Assembly: GCF_011378715.1 (NCBI RefSeq)
Contig: NZ_WTKU01000015.1
Location: 1-64,000 of the forward strand
Source of the DNA: Psychromonas sp. SA13A
GTDB lineage: Bacteria; Pseudomonadota; Gammaproteobacteria; Enterobacterales; Psychromonadaceae
DNA: 64,000 nt
Direction of reading: 5' to 3'
The notes beneath the pieces are model-generated. The model saw only the letters and a list, made by a program, of their open reading frames with translations, did no database searches and was not told the DNA's origin. The position numbers and the translations under genes are program-made. This document shows, piece by piece, positions 10,101 to 18,233 of this stretch; within the stretch, counting starts at the first letter, position 1, and every line of letters begins with the position of its first letter.

Positions 10101-11093
10101 TTTATTCGTGATGGTGAAGAAGTCTTAACTGCAAAACGTAGTGAGTTCCGTGGTATTTGGGCTGAAACAACGCTTAAAATGCAATCGTTACGTGATAATT
10201 CTGAATGTGCACAGCAAGAGTTTGATCTTAAATTAGATGATAAAGATCCAGGCCTATCAACTAAGTTAACTTTTGATCTTAATGAAGATGTTGCTGCGCC
10301 TTATATTGCTAAAGGTGTTCAACCGCGCATGGCTATTCTGCGTGAACAAGGTGTAAACTCTCAACAAGAGATGGCCGCAGCCTTTAATCGCGCTGGTTTC
10401 TCTGCAATTGATGTTCACATGAGTGATGTCTTATCAGGTGATGTTCAATTGAAAGACTTTGCTGGTTTAGTCGCTTGTGGTGGTTTCTCTTACGGTGACG
10501 TATTAGGCGCTGGTGAAGGTTGGGCTAAGTCAATCTTGTTTAATGAACAAGCGCGTAACCAATTCCAAACTTTCTTTGAGCGTGAGAATTCATTTGCATT
10601 AGGTGTGTGTAATGGCTGTCAAATGCTATCAAACCTGAATGAATTAATTCCAGGTTCAGACTTATGGCCACGTTTTGTTCGCAATAACTCTGAACGTTTT
10701 GAAGCGCGTTTTAGTTTAGTTGAAGTGCAAAAGTCTAATTCATTGTTCTTAAATGACATGGCTGGCTCACATATGCCTATTGCTGTTTCACATGGCGAAG
10801 GTCGTGTAGAAGTTGCTGATAGTGCTCACCTTGCAGCGATTGAAGCAAGCGGTTCTGTGGCGTTGCGTTTTATCGATAACTACGGCAACAATACTGAAGC
10901 TTACCCTGCTAATCCAAATGGTTCGCCAAATGGTATTACAGGTTTAACCTCAAAAGATGGCCGAGTAACTATCATGATGCCGCATCCTGAGCGTGTATTT
11001 AGAACAGTTGCTAATTCATGGCATCCTGATGAATGGAAAGAGGATAGCCCTTGGATGCGTATGTTTAGAAATGTGCGTAAGCAATTAGGTTAA
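7197..11093 (+). CDS. purL: phosphoribosylformylglycinamidine synthase (single-chain PurL)
   Basis: Fourth step of purine synthesis: FGAR + glutamine + ATP to FGAM. At 1298 residues it is the large single-chain form of proteobacteria. It has an N-terminal PurS-like part, two synthetase halves with [20 protein letters not shown] and GKDSMSMKT, and a C-terminal class I glutaminase with the nucleophile in [11 protein letters not shown] and the His/Glu in [10 protein letters not shown]. The ATG at 7197 follows AACGAGAGTAATAACCT. No PurR box is obvious upstream. It is monocistronic, with a terminator at 11127-11154. Confidence 0.98.
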   Translation: MEILRGAPALSTFRVNQLLKNCEALDLPVTGLYAEFMHAADLSDSLNDQELAVLKKLLTYGPKIAEHDPVGILLFVTPRPGTISPWSSKATDIAKNCGLTKVKRLERGIAYYVETSAELNPEQIKALTELLHDRMMEVVLTSLDDAATLFVHGKAGEMTSIDVIGQGRSALEAANVSLGLALADDEIDYLVENFIKLGRNPNDIELMMFAQANSEHCRHKIFNADWTIDGQKQPKSLFKMIRNTHELHPEYVLSAYKDNAAVMEGYQAGRFFPSVDDREFGYHHEDIDILMKVETHNHPTAISPFPGAATGSGGEIRDEGATGIGSKPKAGLVGFSVSNLRIPSFEQPWETDFGKPSRIVSALDIMLEAPLGGAAFNNEFGRPNILGYFRTYEEQVESHNGNEIRGYHKPIMLAGGLGNIRREHVQKKEIPVGAKLIVLGGPAMNIGLGGGAASSMDSGASSEDLDFASVQRENPEMERRCQEVIDRCWQMGEDNPIQFIHDVGAGGLSNAMPELVNDGGRGGIFDLRAIPNDEKSMAPHEIWCNESQERYVMAVKPENLATFEAICKRERALYAVIGEATEEMHLTLNDPEFDNKPIDMPLEVLLGKAPKMHRDVKTQTATGKKLDLSGATVRGAAERLLRLPSIAEKTFLITIGDRTVTGLVARDQMVGPWQVPVADCAVTAASYDTYFGESMALGERTPVALLNFGASARLAVAESITNIACSDIGDFKRIKLSANWMSATGHPGEDAGLYEAVKAVGEELCPELELTIPVGKDSMSMKTRWQQEDGSDKEVISPLSLIITAFGAVRDIRNTVTPQLRTDQGETDLILIDLGNGKNRLGGSSLAQVYKQLGETTPDLDSPELLRGFFNAVQTLVADQKLLAYHDRSDGGLFSTITEMAFAGHCGVTVKLDQVGSDDFAALYSEELGAVIQVKREDKEAVLNTLAGHGLSSSSLVIGSLNETDQIEFIRDGEEVLTAKRSEFRGIWAETTLKMQSLRDNSECAQQEFDLKLDDKDPGLSTKLTFDLNEDVAAPYIAKGVQPRMAILREQGVNSQQEMAAAFNRAGFSAIDVHMSDVLSGDVQLKDFAGLVACGGFSYGDVLGAGEGWAKSILFNEQARNQFQTFFERENSFALGVCNGCQMLSNLNELIPGSDLWPRFVRNNSERFEARFSLVEVQKSNSLFLNDMAGSHMPIAVSHGEGRVEVADSAHLAAIEASGSVALRFIDNYGNNTEAYPANPNGSPNGITGLTSKDGRVTIMMPHPERVFRTVANSWHPDEWKEDSPWMRMFRNVRKQLG

Positions 11094-11126
11094 TAAACGT
11101 AGTAAAGTAAATAAATATAGTTAAAT

Positions 11127-11154
11127 AAAAGGGGATCTGATATCCCCTTTTTTA
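11127..11154 (+). terminator. rho-independent terminator of purL
   Basis: AAAAGGGGA pairs with TCCCCTTTT around a 7-base loop, with a T-run after it. Confidence 0.9.
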
Positions 11155-11225
11155 TATTTTCATTTACATTTAGTCTGCGGCTAATTTTAAATGAAAATAT
11201 AAATATGAGAGTAAAGGAGTGAGTC

Positions 11226-13970
11226 TTGTCTATTACGGTAAATAAGGTGTTATATATAGGGGCTAATATAAAGTTAGCTAAAACCTTACTTTCATTAAAT
11301 TCTTCTTTAGTGCAATTTGATCTTATTCATTTGTTGTCGACTGATAACTTGGAACAGGTCATTGCAGCAGATCACTACCAATATTTAATTTCTGAGCTAC
11401 CTATAAACGCTGCAGTGAAAGCCCGTATTGCTGAAAAATTTACTCACTTAGATTGTACTTACCTTGATAACAGTTACCTTGGTAATACTTGTCCCGCTAA
11501 CACTAGCCTTGAAAGTGAAGTGTCTAGTGAAGTAAATATGGAAGAAGATTCCAGTAAGGCTCTATTAGTCTCAGCAGAGGTGGAAGCCGCATTAGACTGT
11601 ATTAGTATCCCAATCTATTACAAAAATATGCAGGGTAAGATTATTGCCTGCAATACCTACTTCTCTCAAGTGTTTGGTTTGTTGCCTGAAAACTTGATCA
11701 ATCAAACCTTAGAAAGCGTTTTACCGAACGGTCTCGCGAAAAAGGTTCGCCCATCTAAATTAAGTATGTTTAACGATCATCAAGTCGATTTACTTGAATG
11801 TGAAATCCGCGATGTAACTGGTATTAAACGTGAATTTTTAATTCGCGAAGAAGTCGCTGATGGTAGTGAGCTGCAAATAGGTATGCTATTTGATGTGTCT
11901 GACATGAATGCTGCTAAATACGAAATCGAAAAAGAACGTGTGATGTTGCGCGCTACAGCCGATCTATCTTCAGATCTTATTTTCTTTAAAGATTTAGAGA
12001 GCCGCTTTATTGGTTGTAATAAGCAATTTGAAATATTTGTGGGTTGTTCTGAAGCTGATATTGTGGGCAAAAAAGATGACCAATTATTTGAATTAAATCA
12101 AGCAAGAATGTGCCAAGCCCAAGATGCACAAGTAATTGCTAATGATGAAACATACAATAATAACGAATATTTGACCTATAACAATGGTGAGCAACATTAC
12201 ATCTACATGCAGAAAGTACCGCTTAAAGATAAACATGGCAAGGTACAAGGTTTAGTTGCTATTGGTCGAGATATCACTGAAAAAAGTTTGATAAAAAAAC
12301 AGCTTGAACTCGCTATGTTAGTCTTTGAAAACAGTCGCGACTGTATATTAGTGACCGATGGAACAGGTGTTGTTGACAGTGTGAATGATGCCTGCGTAAA
12401 AATATCTGGCTATTCCAAACATGAGTTATTGGATAAAAAAATCAGTAGTTTTGCCTACGGTAGAGATTACCGTCGTTTGTTTGTTGATATTGAACGTGGA
12501 TTGAAAAAAGAAGGTAAATGGCAAGGTAATGCTGTTTTTCATACCAAAAATGGTGACTTAAGTTATTTTTGGTTAGAAGTGTATCAAATTAAGCAACAAG
12601 GGATAAAAGCAGAAAATCGTGTTTATTCTTTTACTGACCTTACAAAAACTAAACATAACGAAGAAAAAATAAAGTATTTATCTCGACATGACTCTTTGAC
12701 CGGATTACATAATCGAATTGCTTTGTTTAACCACTTAGAGGCAGCGATTGCTCGTTCTGCTCATAAATCAACTTCTATTGCCGTTTTGTTTGTTGAAATT
12801 AAAGACTTTAGACTGATTAATGAACGTTATGGTCATAACAAAGGTGATTGGGTGCTTAAAACCGTGGCTAAACGTTTACAGCAGTGTGTCTCTAACCGAG
12901 ATATCATTGCTCGTATTAGTGATGATCAGTTTGTATTAGTTATTGAAGAGTTAGACAACGAGCAAGTTGCGGCATTAATTGCACAAAAAATTAATCAACA
13001 ACTGTCAGAAAATCTTATTATCGATGATATGCCGGTTAATTTATCCTCATCTATTGGGATCAGTATTTCTCCCGATGATGGTATGGATCTAAACTCGATC
13101 CTTTCTAACGCAGAAAGTGCCATGTTACGTTGTAAAAAAGACCAAAGTAGCACTTATCACTTCTATACGAATGAGTTAACCGTGCATTCTGCACATCAGC
13201 TTGAATTAGAAAATGAGTTAAAAAAAGGCTTTGAAGAAGACCAATTCGAAATTTGTTATTTACCTCAGTATGACCTTAATAAACGCCAAATAGTGGCTGT
13301 GGAATCTCTTTTACGCTGGAATCACCCAAAGCAAGGGGTGTTATCTCAAAGCTGTTTTACAATATTAGCAGAGCAATCTGGTCTATTGATTGAACTCGGC
13401 TTGAGAACTTTTACTAAATCAGCGAAGCAAGCTGCAAAGTGGCATCAGTCAGGTATTAATTTTGGTCGCATTGCGATTAATATATCAAAACTAGAACTGT
13501 CACAGGTAACTTTAATTGGCTCAATTCAACAGGTGTTATTAGATACGGGCTGTGAGGCAAGATGGTTTGAATTTGAAATTGATGAAAGTTTATTTAGTAG
13601 TACCTTACCGACGCTACAAGAAAATTTACTGAATTTAAGTCGTTTAGGTATTTCATTAACCGTAGATGGTTTTGGTGCAGAGCGGTCTGTTTTATATTCG
13701 ATCGATAAATTAAATATTGAAAAATTTAAAATTTCTAAACACTTCATTCAAGGTGTGCCTGGTTATTTAGCAGGTGAAGCAATGTTAAAATCCCTGTTTG
13801 TTTTAGCTCACTCATTAGGTATTGACGTGGTTGGTGATTGTATCGATAGTCAGTCTCAAGATAATGCTGTTTGTGATAAAACACTTGGTAATGAGAAAAA
13901 CCATCAGCCAAAGGAAGCGATGAGTGCGACTGAAGCCACTTTTTATTTGAGGTGTTATAAGCGCCATTAA
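11226..13970 (+). CDS. PAS-PAS-PAS-GGDEF-EAL protein with degenerate catalytic motifs
   Basis: A 914-residue sensor of the cyclic-di-GMP family. The TTG start at 11226 is preceded by TAAAGGAGTGAGTC. After a 110-residue N-terminal region of unknown fold come three PAS-like domains (about 115-225, 240-350, 360-475). A GGDEF domain follows (about 485-640) that keeps DSLTGLHNR but has RISDDQF (563-569) where the active site should read RxGGDEF. The EAL domain (about 655-890) has ESLLRW (E693) for EALLRW, VDGFG (D814-G815) for DDFG, FKIS for LKID and VVGDCID for the usual AEGVE. Loss of several metal and catalytic residues suggests neither synthesis nor hydrolysis. A binding or scaffold role is inferred. 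No membrane segment is seen. Confidence 0.92.
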   Translation: MSITVNKVLYIGANIKLAKTLLSLNSSLVQFDLIHLLSTDNLEQVIAADHYQYLISELPINAAVKARIAEKFTHLDCTYLDNSYLGNTCPANTSLESEVSSEVNMEEDSSKALLVSAEVEAALDCISIPIYYKNMQGKIIACNTYFSQVFGLLPENLINQTLESVLPNGLAKKVRPSKLSMFNDHQVDLLECEIRDVTGIKREFLIREEVADGSELQIGMLFDVSDMNAAKYEIEKERVMLRATADLSSDLIFFKDLESRFIGCNKQFEIFVGCSEADIVGKKDDQLFELNQARMCQAQDAQVIANDETYNNNEYLTYNNGEQHYIYMQKVPLKDKHGKVQGLVAIGRDITEKSLIKKQLELAMLVFENSRDCILVTDGTGVVDSVNDACVKISGYSKHELLDKKISSFAYGRDYRRLFVDIERGLKKEGKWQGNAVFHTKNGDLSYFWLEVYQIKQQGIKAENRVYSFTDLTKTKHNEEKIKYLSRHDSLTGLHNRIALFNHLEAAIARSAHKSTSIAVLFVEIKDFRLINERYGHNKGDWVLKTVAKRLQQCVSNRDIIARISDDQFVLVIEELDNEQVAALIAQKINQQLSENLIIDDMPVNLSSSIGISISPDDGMDLNSILSNAESAMLRCKKDQSSTYHFYTNELTVHSAHQLELENELKKGFEEDQFEICYLPQYDLNKRQIVAVESLLRWNHPKQGVLSQSCFTILAEQSGLLIELGLRTFTKSAKQAAKWHQSGINFGRIAINISKLELSQVTLIGSIQQVLLDTGCEARWFEFEIDESLFSSTLPTLQENLLNLSRLGISLTVDGFGAERSVLYSIDKLNIEKFKISKHFIQGVPGYLAGEAMLKSLFVLAHSLGIDVVGDCIDSQSQDNAVCDKTLGNEKNHQPKEAMSATEATFYLRCYKRH

Positions 13971-14412
13971 AGACACTTGGATTCAGAACATAAGTACATA
14001 ACGACTAAGCACTAGTTTTGCTCTCCATTATTGTCTTTACTCTGCTTCTTAATTTATAGACTCGATTGTTTACTTATAGAAAGTTACTTATAAGAAAATT
14101 ATTTATAAGAAAGCTATTTAAAATAAATAATTGAGTCGATAAATATTTGTTATTATTAACTTTTTTGTCTCTTTCTCGCTTTATTCGTAGTATTACTAAT
14201 GTTCTGAGCGTATTCATATCCTTCATCACTCAAGATGTAAAAAATCAGCTTGTCGCAAGGTGAAAATATTCTAGGTATAAAGATGAAGCGCTGACGAGTA
14301 TATCACTGGGCATCAATTGCTTATTCGAATAAAGCTGTACTGTTTTTTATCTTTCTATATTGTTAACCAGTAAATACTACAGATAGGTTTTAATCATTTT
14401 AATGGGAAATTT
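13971..14412. other. intergenic region before the cardiolipin synthase gene
   Basis: About 440 bases without a supported gene. It contains three imperfect ~15-bp direct repeats of the form TTACTTATAAGAAA near 14070-14115. Nothing else stands out. Confidence 0.5.
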
Positions 14413-15891
14413 ATGGATCGTTTTATACCGCATATGACGTGGCTAGAGAGTGAAATATATATTGTACTTTCCGCAACACTCTATTTTGGCCTGCTAACTA
14501 TTGTCTCATTTCGAGTGGTATTAACGCGTAATCAAATTGGTGTGTCATTAGCGTGGTTATTACTTATTTTTGCACTGCCTTTAGTGGGAATGGTGGGATA
14601 TTTTATTTTCGGAGAGTTAACCCTAGGTGCAAAGCGCAGTAAGCAACGTAAGCTATTAGCAGGAGAGTTTTTAAACTGGATACAACAGCAAGCCACCACC
14701 CATAAGCAAAGTAAAGATAAGATCAGTGCCAATGCGCATTCAATGCAAGCCTTTGTCGAATCCTATACCAATATGCCGATGGTTAAAGGCAATAAACACA
14801 CATTGCTCACCGATACGGATCAGATATTGTTGGAACTGATCAAAGAAATAAAAGCCTCACAAAAACATTGTTATTTAATGTTTTATATCTGCAACGAAGG
14901 CGGGCTTATTAATCAACTGTTGAATGAATTAAAAGCCGCCGCAGCTAGAGGAGTGAGATGCCAATTACTCTTAGATTCAGTAGGCAGTCATGATTTTTTT
15001 AACTCTGCAATACCTGCTCAATTACGTAAAGCCGGTGTAGAAGTGGTTGAAGGTCTGCCAGTGGGTGCGTTGCGCTTATTATTTCAAAGACAAGATCTAA
15101 GGTTACATCGAAAATTAGTGTGTATCGATGACCATATTGCCTATACCGGCAGTATGAATTTAGTTGACCCTGCTTTTTTTAATGTACATAAAGGCATTGG
15201 CGAGTGGGTCGATGTGATGGTGCGTTGTGAAGGCCCGATCGTACAACATATGCAGGGCTTATTTGTATGGGATTGGTGTTTAGAAACAGAGCATGTGCTT
15301 AACCTACCACCTGCGAATAATGATCTATTTTGCATTGAAGGAGATGAAAACTCTCAATTGATCCCCTCGGGACCTGAGTTTGGCAAAGTAGGCATTCATC
15401 AAGTATTACTGACGGCGATTTATGAAGCCAAATACAGTTTAGTGTTAACCACGCCTTATTTTGTGCCCGATGAAAGTTTATTAACCGCTTTGCAGGTAGC
15501 CGCAATGCGTGGTGTCGATGTGAAGATTATATTGCCGGCAAAAAATGATTCGCTGATGGTGAAATACGCCTCTCGTGCTTTTTTTGAAGACTTGCTAAGT
15601 GCAGGTGTGGAGATTCATCAGTTTTATGGTGGTTTATTGCATACTAAGAGTATTGTGATTGATGAAAAAATTGCTTTAATTGGTACGGTAAATTTAGATC
15701 GCCGTAGTTTCTGGTTGAATTTTGAGATGACGATGTTGATTGATAATGCGAAGTTTGCAGGTGAGTTGTTAACAGCACAGATGCATTATACGTTAGCGTC
15801 TAGGCAAGTGAGTTTGGTGAAATGGCGACAACGATCTTTTTTCAAACGTTTATTAGAAAGCATTATCTATTTATTTAGCCCGTTGTTGTAG
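14413..15891 (+). CDS. cls: cardiolipin synthase (ClsA type)
   Basis: A 492-residue membrane protein that condenses two phosphatidylglycerols to cardiolipin and glycerol. Two hydrophobic segments lie in the first 70 residues, as in ClsA (E. coli 486 residues). Both phospholipase D HKD motifs are intact: HRKLVCIDDHIAYTGSMN near residue 233 and HTKSIVIDEKIALIGTVN near residue 413. It stands alone between two repeat-rich gaps. No regulation can be read from the sequence. Confidence 0.95.
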   Translation: MDRFIPHMTWLESEIYIVLSATLYFGLLTIVSFRVVLTRNQIGVSLAWLLLIFALPLVGMVGYFIFGELTLGAKRSKQRKLLAGEFLNWIQQQATTHKQSKDKISANAHSMQAFVESYTNMPMVKGNKHTLLTDTDQILLELIKEIKASQKHCYLMFYICNEGGLINQLLNELKAAAARGVRCQLLLDSVGSHDFFNSAIPAQLRKAGVEVVEGLPVGALRLLFQRQDLRLHRKLVCIDDHIAYTGSMNLVDPAFFNVHKGIGEWVDVMVRCEGPIVQHMQGLFVWDWCLETEHVLNLPPANNDLFCIEGDENSQLIPSGPEFGKVGIHQVLLTAIYEAKYSLVLTTPYFVPDESLLTALQVAAMRGVDVKIILPAKNDSLMVKYASRAFFEDLLSAGVEIHQFYGGLLHTKSIVIDEKIALIGTVNLDRRSFWLNFEMTMLIDNAKFAGELLTAQMHYTLASRQVSLVKWRQRSFFKRLLESIIYLFSPLL

Positions 15892-15898
15892 CTTGAGT

Positions 15899-16316
15899 AT
15901 AGACTTTAGTTTATTGCTTTAACACTCGTCTGCGCTCGTCCAGTCTGGTTAGTACTTATTTATAGTGCTTTCGCCCTGTCGGCGACACGTCTTTTTTACC
16001 GGAAAAGAAACCAGTGCCTAGAAAAGGCAAAGAAACTGACACCGGATCGTTTTCTGATCCAAATAATAAATGGCTTTTATAACGCATCGGCTCTTACGGC
16101 ACATCCATGTGCCAAACGAGCCTAACCCAAACATCCTGTTTGGCTTTGCTAAAAGCCATTGATGATTTGGGAAAACTCAACGGTGGGGTTGTTCGTCCAC
16201 ATTGGGCAATGTTTTTATACTTTTTATTGAAGCTAGAGTTACTGCTTAGAGTGAGTTCGTCTGAGCTCTTCCAGTCAATTTGATGATTTTAGAAAGCCCA
16301 ACGGTGGGGTTTTATT
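15899..16316. repeat. structured dispersed repeat, copy A
   Basis: One of several copies of a ~330-bp element in this window. Order of parts: CGTCTGCGCTCGTCC; the small palindrome TGTCGGCGACA; a GAAAAGAAA block; an outer arm CCAAATAATAAATGGCTTTT (16059-16078) that pairs with AAAAGCCATTGATGATTTGG (16151-16170). Inside the outer arm sit two perfect hairpins, GGCACAT/ATGTGCC (16098-16113) and CCAAACA/TGTTTGG (16127-16143). A CAACGGTGGGGTT tail follows. A partial second tail (CAACGGTGGGGTTTTA) ends near 16316. No transposase or coding frame is convincing inside it. Confidence 0.85.
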
Positions 16317-16505
16317 ATCGCATTTGAGTACCTTAACCTGTCAGTTTTGGTATTTAATATTGCTCATTAATTAAGAGTGTTCGATGATAATGACAATACA
16401 CGACCTCTTTTTCAGCTTGCTTATTTACTTGCTAAATTTCTGGTACTCTTATTAGCAAAGTAGAACTTGTGCAAGTTTACGTCGCAATGGATGAGAATAA
16501 ATTTA

Positions 16506-16946
16506 ATGAAAGATGTAAAAAGTGTATTCCGTAATCTCGAAAAAATGCTCCAGAAAGCGAGTTGGTTTGATGATGGCTGGGAAATTTATAATCGTGGCAA
16601 TTACATGCAACTCTCCAAACATAATTGGTTTAACCAAAACCAAGGTGGTATTCACTTTGAAACCTTTATAGAAGGGCCGCAGATTAAGCAAAAGTCCTTT
16701 CCTATCTGCATGCATGTGGAAGAAGATTGTCCTTCTCAGGCTGAATTCATCCTTCAATTTATGGCTCTGGAAGAGAAACGTATAAAAAGTTGGAATGGGT
16801 ATAAAAAGCTCGAAAGTAGCTATGGTATTTGCCAACGCACATTGCCCCTTAATTTTAAAAACCTAGAACAACGTTTATTTGAAGAGTTTAATCGTCTTCG
16901 TCTATTAGAAGAAAGCATCAATCAAGTGTTGCTTAAAATTGAATAA
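16506..16946 (+). CDS. hypothetical protein, 146 residues
   Basis: Starts MKDVKSVFRNLEKMLQKASW. In-frame ATGs at 16467 and 16491 would add 13 or 5 residues; 16506 is chosen because the conserved-looking part begins there, though no strong ribosome site decides it. The protein is soluble, aromatic-rich (Trp/Tyr/Phe around FDDGWEIYNRGNY) and ends in a predicted helix (LEQRLFEEFNRLRLLEESIN). I do not recognise the family. The small DUF1289 gene 45 bases downstream may share its transcript. Confidence 0.7.
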   Translation: MKDVKSVFRNLEKMLQKASWFDDGWEIYNRGNYMQLSKHNWFNQNQGGIHFETFIEGPQIKQKSFPICMHVEEDCPSQAEFILQFMALEEKRIKSWNGYKKLESSYGICQRTLPLNFKNLEQRLFEEFNRLRLLEESINQVLLKIE

Positions 16947-16991
16947 AGTGTTTTTTTGAGTGTAAAAGCACTATAAAGCGAGATATCAGAA

Positions 16992-17177
16992 ATGAAGAAA
17001 AGAAAAAGCCCTTGTATTGAACAGTGTGATTTTTCAGGTAGTAAAGGGTGGTGTTCGGGATGTGGCAGGACGAAAAATGAATGTCAAAAATGGAAATCAA
17101 TGACGCCATATAACATCACTATTCTTCAAAAAGAGCTTAAAAAGAGAATGCTAAAAATAAAAGTTGAAATGAGCTGA
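16992..17177 (+). CDS. DUF1289 family protein
   Basis: A 61-residue protein with the family pattern SPCIEQC, then WCSGCGRTKNECQKW, i.e. four cysteines arranged for metal or Fe-S binding followed by the typical arginine-threonine and tryptophan. The biochemical role of the family is not established. A longer basic helix follows the motif. It probably forms one transcript with the hypothetical gene upstream. Confidence 0.88.
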   Translation: MKKRKSPCIEQCDFSGSKGWCSGCGRTKNECQKWKSMTPYNITILQKELKKRMLKIKVEMS

Positions 17178-17306
17178 ATAGCGATGAAAGGCAAAAAAAT
17201 GAGACTCCTCAAACTTTGAGCTTGTTTGTTAAAAAGCTGCCTATCTCAGGCTCAGTAAAGAGCAAACTATAATAGATAGGCAGTTCTTATTCAGATGTTA
17301 AAGGGT

Positions 17307-17432
17307 TTAGCAGCAATCTGAATTAGTGCAGCAGTCACCACAAGCACAACTTTCTGCACACTTACAGCTATCTGTATTACAACAACAGCTCGGATTTTTT
17401 TTGTCTTCACAACATTTACATACTTCACTCAT
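17307..17432 (-). CDS. metallothionein-like cysteine-rich protein, 41 residues
   Basis: A short gene found by translating the gap behind the MerR gene. The product starts MSEVCKCCEDKKNPSCCCNT and ends CACGDCCTNSDCC. It has 14 cysteines in 41 residues (C5, C7, C8, C16-18, C23, C25, C29, C31, C34, C35, C40, C41), arranged as CxC, CC and CCC. There is no aromatic residue and no His. That composition is what metallothioneins use to bind soft metals such as Cd, Zn, Cu or Hg. The ATG lies two bases after the stop of the MerR gene, with GGAGAG ahead of it, so it is translationally coupled and under the same metal-responsive promoter. I do not place it in a named family. Confidence 0.82.
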   Translation of the reverse strand: MSEVCKCCEDKKNPSCCCNTDSCKCAESCACGDCCTNSDCC

Positions 17433-17434
17433 GC

Positions 17435-17890
17435 TTACTCTCCAGTTAGGTTAGGATCGTTGTCAGTACTACAGCACTGCCAATGATTTTCAAAACAATC
17501 TAGTAAATGACAACCAGTCTCAGCGCTCTTGCTTGAACCACAAGAATTTGAAAATACTTCTAATGCTTTAACCGTTGCCTGTAATTCAGAAATCTGTGTT
17601 TTAATTTCTTCGATTTTTGTTAACGATTTATGCTTAACGACTGATCGTGATTGACTACAACAATGATCGAAAATGAGAAACTCCTTAATTTCATCTAAGG
17701 AAAAGCCAACACCTTGAAGCTTTTTCACCAAACGAATCGAGCGAATATCCTCATTAGAATAATGACGAAATCCATTGATTTTTGGTGGTTGCTCAATAAT
17801 GGCTTTACGTTGATAAAAACGAATTGTTTCTACGCCAACATTTGCTGCTTTAGCCAGCACGCCAATAGTAATTGGTTTATTCTCATTCAT
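17435..17890 (-). CDS. MerR-family divalent metal-responsive transcriptional regulator
   Basis: A 151-residue protein. The winged helix-turn-helix starts ITIGVLAKAANVGVETIRFY, then a dimerisation helix. Cysteines at 77/78, 117 and 127 sit where ZntR/CadR/PbrR/MerR sensors bind metal. A Cys rather than Ser at the first site is known to mark divalent-metal sensors and not copper sensors of the CueR type. The C117-C127 spacing resembles ZntR. Four residues appear inserted in the dimer helix, and extra cysteines (132, 139, 140) lie in the tail. The start at 17890 follows GGAGCTATCG. It is co-transcribed with the metallothionein-like gene and likely autoregulated through 17902-17933. The exact metal cannot be told. 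Confidence 0.9.
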   Translation of the reverse strand: MNENKPITIGVLAKAANVGVETIRFYQRKAIIEQPPKINGFRHYSNEDIRSIRLVKKLQGVGFSLDEIKEFLIFDHCCSQSRSVVKHKSLTKIEEIKTQISELQATVKALEVFSNSCGSSKSAETGCHLLDCFENHWQCCSTDNDPNLTGE

Positions 17891-17901
17891 CGATAGCTCC
17901 T

Positions 17902-17933
17902 ATCCTACACTCTGTACCTAGGTACAGAGTCAA
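17902..17933 (-). promoter_or_regulatory. MerR-type promoter/operator of the regulator-metallothionein operon
   Basis: Reading the minus strand: -35 TTGACT (17933-17928), a 20-base spacer, then -10 TAGGAT (17907-17902). A perfect 22-bp palindrome (half-site ACTCTGTACCT and its reverse complement, 17909-17930) fills the spacer. Over-long 19-20-bp spacers holding a dyad are the hallmark of promoters that MerR proteins untwist. A 20-bp spacer matches ZntR-controlled zntA. The inferred transcript would begin only a few bases before the regulator ATG. Confidence 0.85.
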
Positions 17934-18002
17934 GCAGATTTTTTAAATAAAAGCAAAAAATAATCGATATTGAACGCCGACATTTTATCATCGCATTTGA
18001 GC

Positions 18003-18170
18003 ATTGATATTTTAGGGCTTCGGCTTTAGTCTGATTTTTTGTATTTTATTTATAGTTCGTCTGCGTTCATTCTGCCCGTTTGATGTTTATTCGCTTTGAT
18101 ATCGCGGCAGATCTTACGGCACATCCATGTGCCAAATGAGCTTACTTCAAACATCCATGAATGCAGGCCC
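18003..18170. repeat. structured dispersed repeat, degenerate partial copy B
   Basis: Shares GTTCGTCTGCGTTCAT-like and ATCTTACGGCACATCCATGT blocks with copy A, including the perfect hairpin GGCACAT/ATGTGCC at 18119-18134. The second hairpin and outer arms are lost. The rest of the 17934-18233 gap shows no gene. Confidence 0.65.
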
Positions 18171-18233
18171 CCTGTGTCAGACTAGTTGTGCCAATAAAAG
18201 TATTGTCGTTCGGGGTAATACCGAAAAAAAGAC

